Assembly: GCA_019057355.1 (NCBI GenBank)
Contig: DXJM01000128.1
Location: 1 to 5,085, forward strand
Direction: 5' to 3'
Origin: Promethearchaeota archaeon
Lineage (GTDB): Archaea; Asgardarchaeota; Lokiarchaeia; Sigyniarchaeales; SOKP01
Length of the DNA stretch: 5,085 bases
Position numbers and translations under genes: made by a program. This document shows, piece after piece, positions 1-5,085 of the stretch (positions within the stretch are counted from its first letter, which is position 1; each line of letters starts with the position of its first letter). The notes under the pieces are model-generated. The model ran no database searches. It had not been told where the DNA came from and worked only from the letters and a program-made list of their open reading frames with translations.

Positions 1-46
1 ATACTAAATCGAATAATATTAATTAACTCAATTTTATTCAAGATCA

Positions 47-667
47 ATGGAATTTTATAAAATAAAAAACAAGGGATTATTCCTCTCAAATAAATTTTTT
101 CAAGAGGATATTGTTTTCATTATCGATGGAATTGCGGGATATATTTGGAAGGGAAAAAAAGCCGTTGAAATGGACGAAATTACCGCAAAAGAAATTGAAA
201 AAACAATCGATGAAAAATTTAAAGGCATATCATTCAATCTTATAAAGGATTTGGATATAAAAAACGCAGAAAATTTAAAAATTGCCCAAATCAAAAGAGA
301 AATAATAAAAAGGTTGCCCAGATCAGCTATAAAAAATGAGATTAAAAATAAAATTACTTTTAAAACAAGAACTATAAGATTTTATGAGGGTTTAAAAGAA
401 TATGACCTTTCCATAAATTTTAGAAAAAAAATATTTACGAGATTGACATTATGGAAGGTATCTCTTTTCAATAGCCTTATTATACTGCTAGTTTTTATAT
501 TAATGCTTGATCTAGGTTTTTTTCATTTCATTGACCGGAATTTTTTACTCACAGTTATCATTATTTGTTTATTGCTTGCCTTAGTAGTAAATCTATTATT
601 TTTGTTTTTTCCAATAAAACTATCTAAACAATTTTCTAAACGAAAAAAGCAAAATGACCCTTCATAA
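47..667 (+). CDS. Two-helix membrane protein with possible gelsolin-like N-terminal domain
   Basis: The function is not recognised. The 206-residue product has a soluble N-terminal part (about 1-130) and two strongly hydrophobic segments, about 138-161 and 166-190, joined by a short loop around HFIDRN. A basic tail rich in K and R (191-201) follows. The positive residues before the first helix and after the second suggest that both ends are cytosolic. Residues 20-50 (EDIVFIIDGIAGYIWKGKKA, then a helix with charged residues) resemble the strand-turn-strand-helix start of gelsolin-like domains, which typically read D-V-F-I-x-D...I-x-V-W-x-G-K-x-A. This is pattern recognition only. An in-frame stop at 20-22 and no alternative start codon after it make the ATG at 47 firm. 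There is no clear ribosome binding site; the AT-rich stretch ahead (about 14-26) could be a promoter for a nearly leaderless message. Existence as a gene is likely; the domain call is tentative. Confidence 0.75.
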   Translation: MEFYKIKNKGLFLSNKFFQEDIVFIIDGIAGYIWKGKKAVEMDEITAKEIEKTIDEKFKGISFNLIKDLDIKNAENLKIAQIKREIIKRLPRSAIKNEIKNKITFKTRTIRFYEGLKEYDLSINFRKKIFTRLTLWKVSLFNSLIILLVFILMLDLGFFHFIDRNFLLTVIIICLLLALVVNLLFLFFPIKLSKQFSKRKKQNDPS

Positions 668-685
668 TCCTTCCTATGGGAAAGG

Positions 686-692
686 TATAAAA
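686..692 (+). promoter_or_regulatory. Putative TATA box for argC
   Basis: TATAAAA is preceded by a purine-rich GGGAAAGG that could serve as a BRE. It lies about 50 bases before the argC ATG. With initiation roughly 25 bases downstream, the leader would be about 25-30 bases. The surroundings are AT-rich, so chance matches are common. Confidence 0.35.
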
Positions 693-741
693 TCAATTTT
701 TTATAGATAAATTTATAATTTTATTTAAATTTTTGAATTGT

Positions 742-1809
742 ATGAAAGTAAATGTAGGTGTCATAGCAGCAAGTGGTTATGCAGGTGGAGAAGCTGTAAG
801 GTTATTAAATTATCATCCTAATGTAAATTTAAATTATATTACTTCTCGCAAATTAATAACTAAATATTTTCATTCAATATATCCTAATTTTCGAAATATT
901 TCTAATCTAAAATTTGAAGAATATGATATAAAAACAGCAAAAGAAAAATGTGATATAGTTTTTTTAGCAGTTCCGCATAAAGTTTCGCAAGATATGGTAC
1001 CGGAATTACTTGAAGCAGGGTTGAAAGTAATTGATCTCAGTGCAGATTTCAGGATTAAGGATAAGGAGATCTATAAAAAATACTATAAAAAAGAACATTC
1101 AAATCCAAGTTATCTGAAAAAAGCTGTATATGGAATACCCGAACTTCATAGAGATGAAATAAAAAAAGCAAATTTAATTGCCGTAGCAGGGTGTCAGGCA
1201 GCCTGTGCAATTTATGGATTATATCCTTTAATTAAAGGAGGCTTGATTCAACAAAATAATATTATTATTGATTCAAAAACAGGATCATCAGGTTCAGGTG
1301 CTAGTTTTAATGAAGCTTCACATCATCCTATAAGAGCAAATAGTATTCGCCCTTATAAATTAACAGGACATAGACATATTGCTGAAATTGAACAAGAACT
1401 CTCATTATTAAATGGAGTTAATAAAGTAAAAGTAGGATTTTCAGCTCATGGTGTTAATCTTGTGAGAGGAATCTTATCAACAGCACATGTATTTTTCGAT
1501 GAATCTGTAGAAATGGACGAAAAAACAATTTTTAAGGCATATCGAACCGCTTATAGAGATGAACATTTTGTTCGCTTGATAAATCAAAAAACAGGAATAT
1601 ATCGTTTGCCCGATCCTAAAATCATTATAGGTACAAACTTTGTTGATGTTGGATTTCAACTGGATGATAATATCAATAGGATTGTAGTTGTAAGCGCTCT
1701 TGATAATCTAATCAAGGGAACTGCAGGGAATGGAATACAATGCATGAACTTGATGTGCAATTTTCCAGAAATGATGGGGCTTGATTTTCCAGGATATTTT
1801 CCTTTGTAA
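742..1809 (+). CDS. argC: N-acetyl-gamma-glutamyl-phosphate / LysW-aminoadipyl-phosphate reductase, ArgC/LysY type
   Basis: This NADPH-dependent dehydrogenase reduces a carrier- or acetyl-protected acyl phosphate to the semialdehyde, the third step of arginine synthesis and, in LysW-dependent archaea, of lysine synthesis. The 355-residue product is full length. It shows the nucleotide-binding start SGYAGGE (11-17), the stretch VIDLSADFR (96-104), a catalytic cysteine at 151 (AGCQAAC), SHHPIRANSIRPY (193-205), GHRHIAEIEQEL (209-220) with the catalytic histidine region, and the C-terminal KGTAGNGIQ (325-333). The SHHPxRxNxIRPY stretch and the lack of the bacterial GCYPTA context point to the archaeal ArgC/LysY branch, so the substrate may be LysW-bound. 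Even there the usual context is GCNATA, and GCQAAC is a departure from it. The ATG at 742 is preferred because MKVNVGVIAASGYAGG gives a normal N-terminus; an in-frame TTG at 733 would add only three residues. No clear ribosome binding site is seen. No lysW, argB/lysZ or other partner gene lies in the window. Confidence 0.93.
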   Translation: MKVNVGVIAASGYAGGEAVRLLNYHPNVNLNYITSRKLITKYFHSIYPNFRNISNLKFEEYDIKTAKEKCDIVFLAVPHKVSQDMVPELLEAGLKVIDLSADFRIKDKEIYKKYYKKEHSNPSYLKKAVYGIPELHRDEIKKANLIAVAGCQAACAIYGLYPLIKGGLIQQNNIIIDSKTGSSGSGASFNEASHHPIRANSIRPYKLTGHRHIAEIEQELSLLNGVNKVKVGFSAHGVNLVRGILSTAHVFFDESVEMDEKTIFKAYRTAYRDEHFVRLINQKTGIYRLPDPKIIIGTNFVDVGFQLDDNINRIVVVSALDNLIKGTAGNGIQCMNLMCNFPEMMGLDFPGYFPL

Positions 1810-1847
1810 AGCCCATCATAATAATTAAAAAAATATACCAAATGTAA

Positions 1848-1855
1848 TATAAAAA
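1848..1855 (+). promoter_or_regulatory. Putative TATA box for the ADH synthase gene
   Basis: TATAAAAA lies in the 80-base gap between argC and the next gene, about 42 bases before the earliest start codon. Initiation 25 bases downstream would give a leader of about 15 bases that includes the GAGGT motif. The gap is AT-rich overall, so this is tentative. Confidence 0.3.
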
Positions 1856-1885
1856 ATTTACAAGAATTAAGAAATACTAGCAATA

Positions 1886-1890
1886 GAGGT
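1886..1890 (+). promoter_or_regulatory. Shine-Dalgarno-like GAGGT bearing on an uncertain start
   Basis: GAGGTTGATC closely resembles the complement of the 16S rRNA tail (GGAGGTGATC). It begins inside the in-frame stop TAG (1884-1886) and touches the TTG at 1890. That leaves no spacer for the TTG, 8 bases for an ATT at 1899, and 20 bases for the GTG at 1911. The best-spaced codon is therefore a rare one. Confidence 0.45.
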
Positions 1891-2702
1891 TGATCTATAT
1901 TTCAGGATATGTGGGAAAACAAATACGATTGGAGAGAATATTCAACAGAGATAATAAAAAAACGATTATAGTTCCAATGGATCATGGTCTAACTGTTGGT
2001 CCTATTAAAGGGATTGATAAAAATTTAGGGGAGCTTGTTAATAAAATCGCATTAGGAGGAGCAAACGCGATTCTAGGGCATGTTGGAATACCATTATACG
2101 CTCATAGGGGTTATGGTCCCGATATAGGATTGATACTTCATCTATCTGGATCGACATCACTAAGTCCTGATGAAAATTACAAGATTTTAGTTAATACCGT
2201 ATTAGAGGCGGTTAAAATAGGAGCAGATGGAGTTTCATTACATGTTAATCTTGGTACAAAATCTGACCCTGAAATGTTAGAAACCTTAGGACATGTTTCT
2301 CGGGAATGCCGGGAATATGGGATGCCATTACTTGCTATGATGTACCCTAGAGGTGAAAATATAGATGATGAACACGATGTAGAAGTCGTAAAAATAGCTG
2401 CTAGAGTTGCAGCAGAATTAGGGGCAGATATTGTTAAAACTAATTGGACAGGAGACCCAGATTCATTTAAAGAAGTCGTTGATGGGTGCATGGCACCGGT
2501 AATCATTGCAGGAGGAGAAAAATCGGGAGTAAAAGGTATTTTAGAAATTACGAAACAATCTTTAGAAGTAGGAGGTGCTGGTGTTGCCTATGGTCGAAAT
2601 GTATTTCAAGCAGCTGATCCAACTAAAGTTGTTAAAGCACTTTCTTTAATAGTACATGGAAATTATGAGATAGAGGAAGCAATAAAGGAAGCACGACTAT
2701 AA
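1890..2702 (+). CDS. aroA': 2-amino-3,7-dideoxy-D-threo-hept-6-ulosonate synthase (class I DhnA-type aldolase)
   Basis: This cytosolic Schiff-base aldolase makes the C7 precursor of 3-dehydroquinate in the archaeal shikimate route that does not use DAHP. The 270-residue product matches the Methanocaldococcus MJ0400 type over its whole length as I recall it: GKQIRLERIFNR (9-20), VPMDHG with Asp31, GYGPDIGLILHLSG (74-87), AMMYPRG with Tyr152, and ADIVKTNWTGD with the Schiff-base lysine at 183. Late phosphate-binding loops IAGGEKSG (206-213) and YGRNVFQ (234-240) follow. These features favour the aroA' enzyme over plain fructose-bisphosphate aldolases of the same DhnA family, although that alternative cannot be excluded without a tree. 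The start is uncertain. An in-frame stop at 1884-1886 bounds it on the left; candidates are TTG 1890, ATT 1899 and GTG 1911, with no in-frame ATG before the conserved region. The partner 3-dehydroquinate synthase II gene is not in the window. Confidence 0.92.
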   Translation: MIYISGYVGKQIRLERIFNRDNKKTIIVPMDHGLTVGPIKGIDKNLGELVNKIALGGANAILGHVGIPLYAHRGYGPDIGLILHLSGSTSLSPDENYKILVNTVLEAVKIGADGVSLHVNLGTKSDPEMLETLGHVSRECREYGMPLLAMMYPRGENIDDEHDVEVVKIAARVAAELGADIVKTNWTGDPDSFKEVVDGCMAPVIIAGGEKSGVKGILEITKQSLEVGGAGVAYGRNVFQAADPTKVVKALSLIVHGNYEIEEAIKEARL

Positions 2703-2704
2703 TA

Positions 2705-2713
2705 TATATAAAA
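2705..2713 (+). promoter_or_regulatory. Putative TATA box for the small gene at 2746
   Basis: TATATAAAA begins 3 bases after the ADH synthase stop codon and about 41 bases before the next ATG. Initiation 25 bases downstream would leave a leader of about 10 bases. This suggests independent transcription, although the 43-base gap would also allow read-through. Confidence 0.35.
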
Positions 2714-2745
2714 CTAAATAGAAATTCCGTTACCGTCAATTAAAA

Positions 2746-3117
2746 ATGAATCTTCTAGTAGAAAAAAAATTGGAAATTGAAAATTATCTCTTCTATTTTT
2801 CACTTTTTCACTTGCATAAATCTTATCTTTTACTTATCTCTGACCAGGAAAAAATGGGTATAGGTAACGTTACTTTAAGTAGTCCCCCCACAATTCAGGG
2901 GGTAAAAGCTAGCTCTGCATCGTATAACTTATTTGGCATGAAAGAAAGATTATTAAGCAAAATTATTGCTGAGAAAACGTCTAGTATCCTAAATGCCCCC
3001 GTATTATTGCTCCTTTTTTTAAAAAATGTTAAAAAAGAAGAGGAGATCGCAAAATCCTTGATAACATTCTTGAATGATATTTTAGAAGAAATCATTCAAA
3101 AGAAGAATAAGGAATGA
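2746..3117 (+). CDS. Small hypothetical protein, possible proteasome assembly chaperone 3/4-like fold
   Basis: I do not recognise this 123-residue protein with certainty. Its layout is an opening amphipathic stretch (1-22), a hydrophobic strand KSYLLLIS (25-32), then DQEKMGIGNVTLSSPP (33-48), a variable linker, SYNLFGMKERLLSKIIAEKTSS (59-80) as turn plus helix, a strong strand PVLLLLFLK (85-93) and a charged C-terminal helix (96-122). Eukaryotic PSMG3 (PAC3) as I recall it has the same order: a strand, a conserved KMG followed by a strand, a turn of LLG type, a long helix, a second hydrophobic strand and a closing helix. That order and the KMG match motivate the suggestion; overall identity is low. 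There is no signal peptide or true membrane helix. The ATG at 2746 sits in an A-rich context without a ribosome binding site. The gene follows the ADH synthase by 43 bases, which says little about its role. Confidence 0.75.
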   Translation: MNLLVEKKLEIENYLFYFSLFHLHKSYLLLISDQEKMGIGNVTLSSPPTIQGVKASSASYNLFGMKERLLSKIIAEKTSSILNAPVLLLLFLKNVKKEEEIAKSLITFLNDILEEIIQKKNKE

Positions 3118-3203
3118 AAATATCAAATTTCATTCGGGATTTCACTAATTATATTGCCTTTTAAATAATAACGATTGAGATAAACTAATAGAATCTAACT
3201 TTC

Positions 3204-3216
3204 TTTTTTTTTTTTT
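3204..3216 (+). terminator. T-tract terminator for rightward transcription
   Basis: There are thirteen consecutive T residues on the + strand, preceded by TTC, about 87 bases after the stop of the last rightward gene and just before the converging tRNA gene. Archaeal RNA polymerase commonly terminates at U-rich stretches without a hairpin, and none is visible here. The rest of the 3118-3237 gap shows nothing else that I can support. Confidence 0.45.
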
Positions 3217-3282
3217 GAGAATAATTAAGAAAGGAAATGCAGAGAGAGGGATTTGAACCCCCGTACTCCTATGAGATCGGAT

Positions 3283-3303
3283 GTCTGATTTTTTTAAAAA
3301 GAT
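3283..3303 (-). other. Anticodon-loop intron of tRNA-Leu (37/38)
   Basis: This 21-base intron is removed after the base 3' of the anticodon, the canonical archaeal position. Because ATC occurs at both junctions, the cut could slide by up to three bases with no change in the mature tRNA. The best bulge-helix-bulge model is the unshifted one: bulges AG^A and AC^A around a central CTCA/TCAG helix in which three of four positions pair. The C-C mismatch falls on anticodon base 34. The inner helix (T-run against A-run) is weak, so the motif is a relaxed one. Confidence 0.75.
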
Positions 3304-3319
3304 CTTGAGTCCGACACCG

Positions 3320-3361
3320 ATAGCCGTACAAATTCATCCTGCTTGATTACTCCTTTGTACA
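3320..3361 (-). other. Non-canonical D-loop intron of tRNA-Leu
   Basis: This 42-base insertion lies after A21 by standard tRNA numbering. GTACAAA (3360-3354) pairs perfectly with TTTGTAC (3332-3326) around a 21-base loop. Next to it, exon bases GGTC pair with intron bases GGCT (two Watson-Crick and two G-U pairs), flanked by 3-base bulges AA^T and AT^C on opposite strands. That is the classical archaeal bulge-helix-bulge arrangement. Cutting between the second and third base of each bulge gives a D-loop AAGCCAGGTCAAC closed by ACC/GGT, the size expected for tRNA-Leu. Splicing itself is inferred. Confidence 0.8.
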
Positions 3362-3395
3362 TTGACCTGGCTTGGTTATCTCTGCTTTAATTCCC

Positions 3396-3632
3396 TTAGC
3401 TAAAGATAGGAAGGGCAAACATCAGAATCATCATAACGGCCATCATTCCAACAAGAAATATCATTTGATATCTCCCTTTCTTCTTCTGCTTTTTTTCAGA
3501 TTTTATATAATTATCTTTACACGCTTGACTGCAAAGTTTTCTATCTGAAGGCATGGCTTTTCCACAAATTGGGCAATGAAGATGAGGCCCCCATTTTTGC
3601 TTAATTTGATCTTTCCAGGAGGATTGGGACAT
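3396..3632 (-). CDS. Zinc-ribbon protein with C-terminal membrane helix (DUF2116-like)
   Basis: The 78-residue product has a short charged N-terminus, then a compact zinc ribbon with cysteines at 20, 23, 34 and 38 (CPIC, ten residues, CSQAC). A lysine-rich linker (44-54) and one methionine-rich hydrophobic helix (about 56-77) follow. This is the layout of the small archaeal DUF2116 family (zinc ribbon plus C-terminal anchor), whose function is not established to my knowledge. The lysines before the helix predict that the ribbon faces the cytosol. The gene follows pyrH by 71 bases and ends 10 bases before the tRNA, so it probably belongs to the same leftward transcript. No ribosome binding site is seen before the ATG; the upstream bases are A-rich. 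Confidence 0.85.
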   Translation of the reverse strand: MSQSSWKDQIKQKWGPHLHCPICGKAMPSDRKLCSQACKDNYIKSEKKQKKKGRYQMIFLVGMMAVMMILMFALPIFS

Positions 3633-3703
3633 TTTTTCAAGTTTATTTGTTTTTTATTGAGTACTTTTAACATGCTATAGTAAAAATAGTTTATGACCAA
3701 GTT

Positions 3704-4411
3704 TTATTTTGAAATTCTGGTTCCAATTGTTAATCTTTGTCCATTATAATAATTTTTGAACTGAGTGAGATTAGATCCATTCATTAATAACAAGGTAATA
3801 TTACTCCTTTTTAAAATTTGAAGCGATACGAGATCAAAAATTCTATATTCTCCAGCTGCAGCTTGTTTATTTCCAGTATCTTTTAAGATTAGCTCTTCTA
3901 ATTGAGCATAGTTTAGATGCGGTAATAAATTAGCGTCTTTAGATTTCTTTGGATCTTTATCATAAATTCCATCCACGTTTGTGAGAATCACGAGTTCATC
4001 TGCTTTTACAAGTTCAGCAACTTCAATAGCTACGGATGTTGTAGATTGTCCAGGTTGTAACCCTCCCATAATGATAATCTTATTGAATAATAGTGCAATA
4101 GACAGCTCCTCCATTGATTTTGGTACCTGAGGGTATGAAACATCTCCTAAGCTTGATATAAGTAATCTTGAGTTTAACCTGGAGATATCAATTCCAAAAG
4201 TATCGCATAAAGCTTCATTAGTAGTAAAATTTCTAACGGCGTTAATATAATCCCTTGCGATTATCCCTCCGCCACATATGACAATTAAATTATTTAATTT
4301 ATCTTTATTTTTTATAATATTGCAGAATTCTAAGATTTTATCTGAATCAATACGATTATTGTCTTTAAATAGCAGAGAGCCCCCAATTTTTATAACAATG
4401 GCCTTTCCCAT
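3704..4411 (-). CDS. pyrH: Uridylate kinase, archaeal type
   Basis: This amino-acid-kinase-fold enzyme phosphorylates UMP to UDP with ATP in pyrimidine nucleotide synthesis. With the start chosen here it has 235 residues. It shows KIGGSL (8-13), the glycine-rich CGGGIIARDYI (46-56), GIDISRLNSRLL (73-84), the archaeal signature GGLQPGQSTTSVA (116-128) and TNVDGIYDKDPKK (144-156). The PGQSTT loop and short length separate archaeal UMP kinases from bacterial ones and from aspartate or glutamate kinases of the same fold. Two in-frame ATGs compete. The one at 4420 touches the AAGAGG ribosome binding site directly, while the one at 4411 has a 9-base spacer and begins MGKAIVIKIGGSL, the usual family N-terminus. 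I therefore prefer 4411; the longer form would be 238 residues. It follows proC by 37 bases (28 to the upstream ATG), consistent with one operon. Confidence 0.93.
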   Translation of the reverse strand: MGKAIVIKIGGSLLFKDNNRIDSDKILEFCNIIKNKDKLNNLIVICGGGIIARDYINAVRNFTTNEALCDTFGIDISRLNSRLLISSLGDVSYPQVPKSMEELSIALLFNKIIIMGGLQPGQSTTSVAIEVAELVKADELVILTNVDGIYDKDPKKSKDANLLPHLNYAQLEELILKDTGNKQAAAGEYRIFDLVSLQILKRSNITLLLMNGSNLTQFKNYYNGQRLTIGTRISK

Positions 4412-4420
4412 TTCATTCAT

Positions 4421-4426
4421 CCTCTT
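4421..4426 (-). promoter_or_regulatory. Ribosome binding site deciding the pyrH start
   Basis: AAGAGG on the minus strand abuts the first ATG (4420) and is 9 bases from the second in-frame ATG (4411). The spacing favours the second. Confidence 0.6.
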
Positions 4427-4448
4427 TTAAGGTTTATGTTAGACGATA

Positions 4449-5085
4449 TTACTTCATTGATTGTGATTTTTTAGAGGCGGCTTCAACAGCATTAATCAAA
4501 GTTGATCTTAATTTACCTTTTTCTAATTCATGTAACGCGGTAATTGTTGTACCTCCTGGAGAAGTAACCATATCTTTTAATATTCCGGGATGTTTGTTCG
4601 TTTCTAAAAACAATTTTGCCGCACCCAATACTGTTTGAGCAGCAAGCTTAAGTGAAATATCTCGAGGTAACCCCATTTTTACACCACCATCTGATAAAGC
4701 TTCAATAACGATAAAAATATATGCAGGTCCACTTCCAGATAGTCCTGTTATAGCATCAAAATACTTCTCATCCATTTCAAAAACAATCCCAACAGCTTTA
4801 AAAATCGTTTTAAGGTATTCTAAATCTTTATTTTTCAAGAGGTCATTGGTAGCAATCACTGAAGCACCTTCACGGATTAGAGCAGGAGTATTTGACATTA
4901 TTCTTGCGATTCCAACTTTTTTTTTAAAAAATTTTTGAATATGAGAAATTGATATTCCCGCAGCTATCGAGACAATTACATGATCTTCATTAAGAGAAGA
5001 GCCAATTTCTTCCAGTACTCCATCAATTACCTGTGGTTTTATAGCAAGTATAATATATTTAGATTCTTGAATTAAAGTTAAAATA
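4449..5085 (-). CDS. proC: Pyrroline-5-carboxylate reductase, N-terminus beyond the window
   Basis: This enzyme makes L-proline from 1-pyrroline-5-carboxylate with NAD(P)H in the cytosol. The frame stays open to the right edge, giving 211 residues. About 55-65 N-terminal residues are missing by family length (about 265-280), including the GxGxxG nucleotide-binding loop. Visible motifs in order are ILAIKPQ (12-18), the segment VSIAAGIS (38-45), RIMSNTPALIREG (61-73), TGLSGSGPAY, and the C-terminal family signature TSPGGTTITALHELEKGKLR. The ATG at 4898 is the internal methionine of the conserved NTPAL motif and is not the true start, because the upstream residues are clearly ProC. It is the first gene of the visible leftward series, 37 bases before pyrH. 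The true start and promoter lie outside the window. Confidence 0.95.
   Translation of the reverse strand, partial: ILTLIQESKYIILAIKPQVIDGVLEEIGSSLNEDHVIVSIAAGISISHIQKFFKKKVGIARIMSNTPALIREGASVIATNDLLKNKDLEYLKTIFKAVGIVFEMDEKYFDAITGLSGSGPAYIFIVIEALSDGGVKMGLPRDISLKLAAQTVLGAAKLFLETNKHPGILKDMVTSPGGTTITALHELEKGKLRSTLINAVEAASKKSQSMK

Larger units (their letters stand above)
3238..3385 (-). tRNA. tRNA-Leu(CAA) with two introns
   Basis: Read leftward from 3385, the acceptor strand GCAGAGA (3385-3379) pairs perfectly with TCTCTGC (3245-3239). The discriminator is A (3238) and CCA is not encoded. The T-arm is GGGGG-TTCAAAT-CCCTC with one G-U pair. A class II variable arm (CTC-ATAG-GAG) follows the anticodon stem, as expected for leucine. 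The anticodon stem TCGGA pairs with TCCGA, and the loop CTCAAG+A has anticodon CAA once a 21-base intron (3283-3303) is removed at 37/38. The D-stem ACC pairs with GGT only when a second 42-base intron (3320-3361) is removed from the D-loop. The spliced form is 85 bases, with a normal 13-base D-loop containing the conserved GG. The 5' end is only 10 bases after the stop of the zinc-ribbon gene, and no convincing promoter lies just ahead of it. Joint transcription and processing is therefore likely. Confidence 0.9.

Noticed and set aside
669..685. Imperfect hairpin CCTTCC / GGAAAGG after the first gene, with a T6 run at 697-702
   Set aside because: The stem is only 6 bp with a bulge and the T run is 11 bases away. 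It also overlaps the proposed argC promoter, so I do not call it a terminator.
1477..1883. Two short antisense frames over the end of argC and the following gap
   Set aside because: They are opposite conserved ArgC codons and show no domain or start signal.
2177..2506. 109-codon open frame antisense to the ADH synthase
   Set aside because: It lies wholly within a strongly conserved gene on the other strand. The product is low-complexity, serine- and threonine-rich, with no recognisable domain.
2864..2873. Palindrome GTAACGTTAC as an operator site
   Set aside because: It is a single copy inside a coding region, with no matching copy near any promoter in the window.
3118..3237. Possible small RNA or extra gene in the convergent gap
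   Set aside because: Apart from the T-tract there is only AT-rich sequence, with no hairpin, start signal or known RNA motif visible.
3503..3700. 65-codon frame overlapping the zinc-ribbon gene on the same strand
   Set aside because: It overlaps the zinc ribbon in another frame and has no coherent domain, whereas the zinc-ribbon frame has four spaced cysteines and a membrane helix.

Overview
The window looks like chromosomal DNA of an AT-rich archaeon, most likely an Asgard archaeon (Lokiarchaeia-like), though the lineage is inferred. Archaeal markers are a leucine tRNA carrying introns with bulge-helix-bulge character, a UMP kinase of the archaeal type, the archaeal first enzyme of the alternative shikimate route (2-amino-3,7-dideoxy-D-threo-hept-6-ulosonate synthase), an ArgC of the archaeal ArgC/LysY type, a membrane-anchored DUF2116-like zinc ribbon, and TATA-like elements ahead of several genes. 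The Asgard hint rests on two weak similarities to eukaryote-like folds: a gelsolin-like N-terminus in the first gene and a proteasome-assembly-chaperone 3/4-like pattern in the small gene at 2746-3117.

Layout. Four genes read rightward: a two-helix membrane protein (47-667), argC/lysY (742-1809), the ADH synthase (1890-2702) and the small chaperone-like protein (2746-3117). Most gaps between them contain a TATA-like element, so they may be separate short units rather than one operon. A 13-T tract at 3204-3216 is a plausible stop for rightward transcription. From the right edge, a leftward series reads proC (start outside the window), pyrH, a zinc-ribbon membrane protein and tRNA-Leu(CAA). The gaps are 37, 71 and 10 bases, and the two series converge at about 3120-3237.

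Function. The protein genes are mainly core metabolism: arginine and/or lysine synthesis (argC/lysY), aromatic amino acids (ADH synthase), proline (proC) and pyrimidine nucleotides (pyrH). The most unusual object is the tRNA gene. It is 148 bases long, and a normal 85-base class II tRNA-Leu(CAA) appears only after removing two introns: a 21-base intron at the canonical 37/38 site and a 42-base intron in the D-loop with a clear bulge-helix-bulge fold. I see no mobile element, CRISPR array, toxin or defence module. No stretch over 300 bases lacks a gene.
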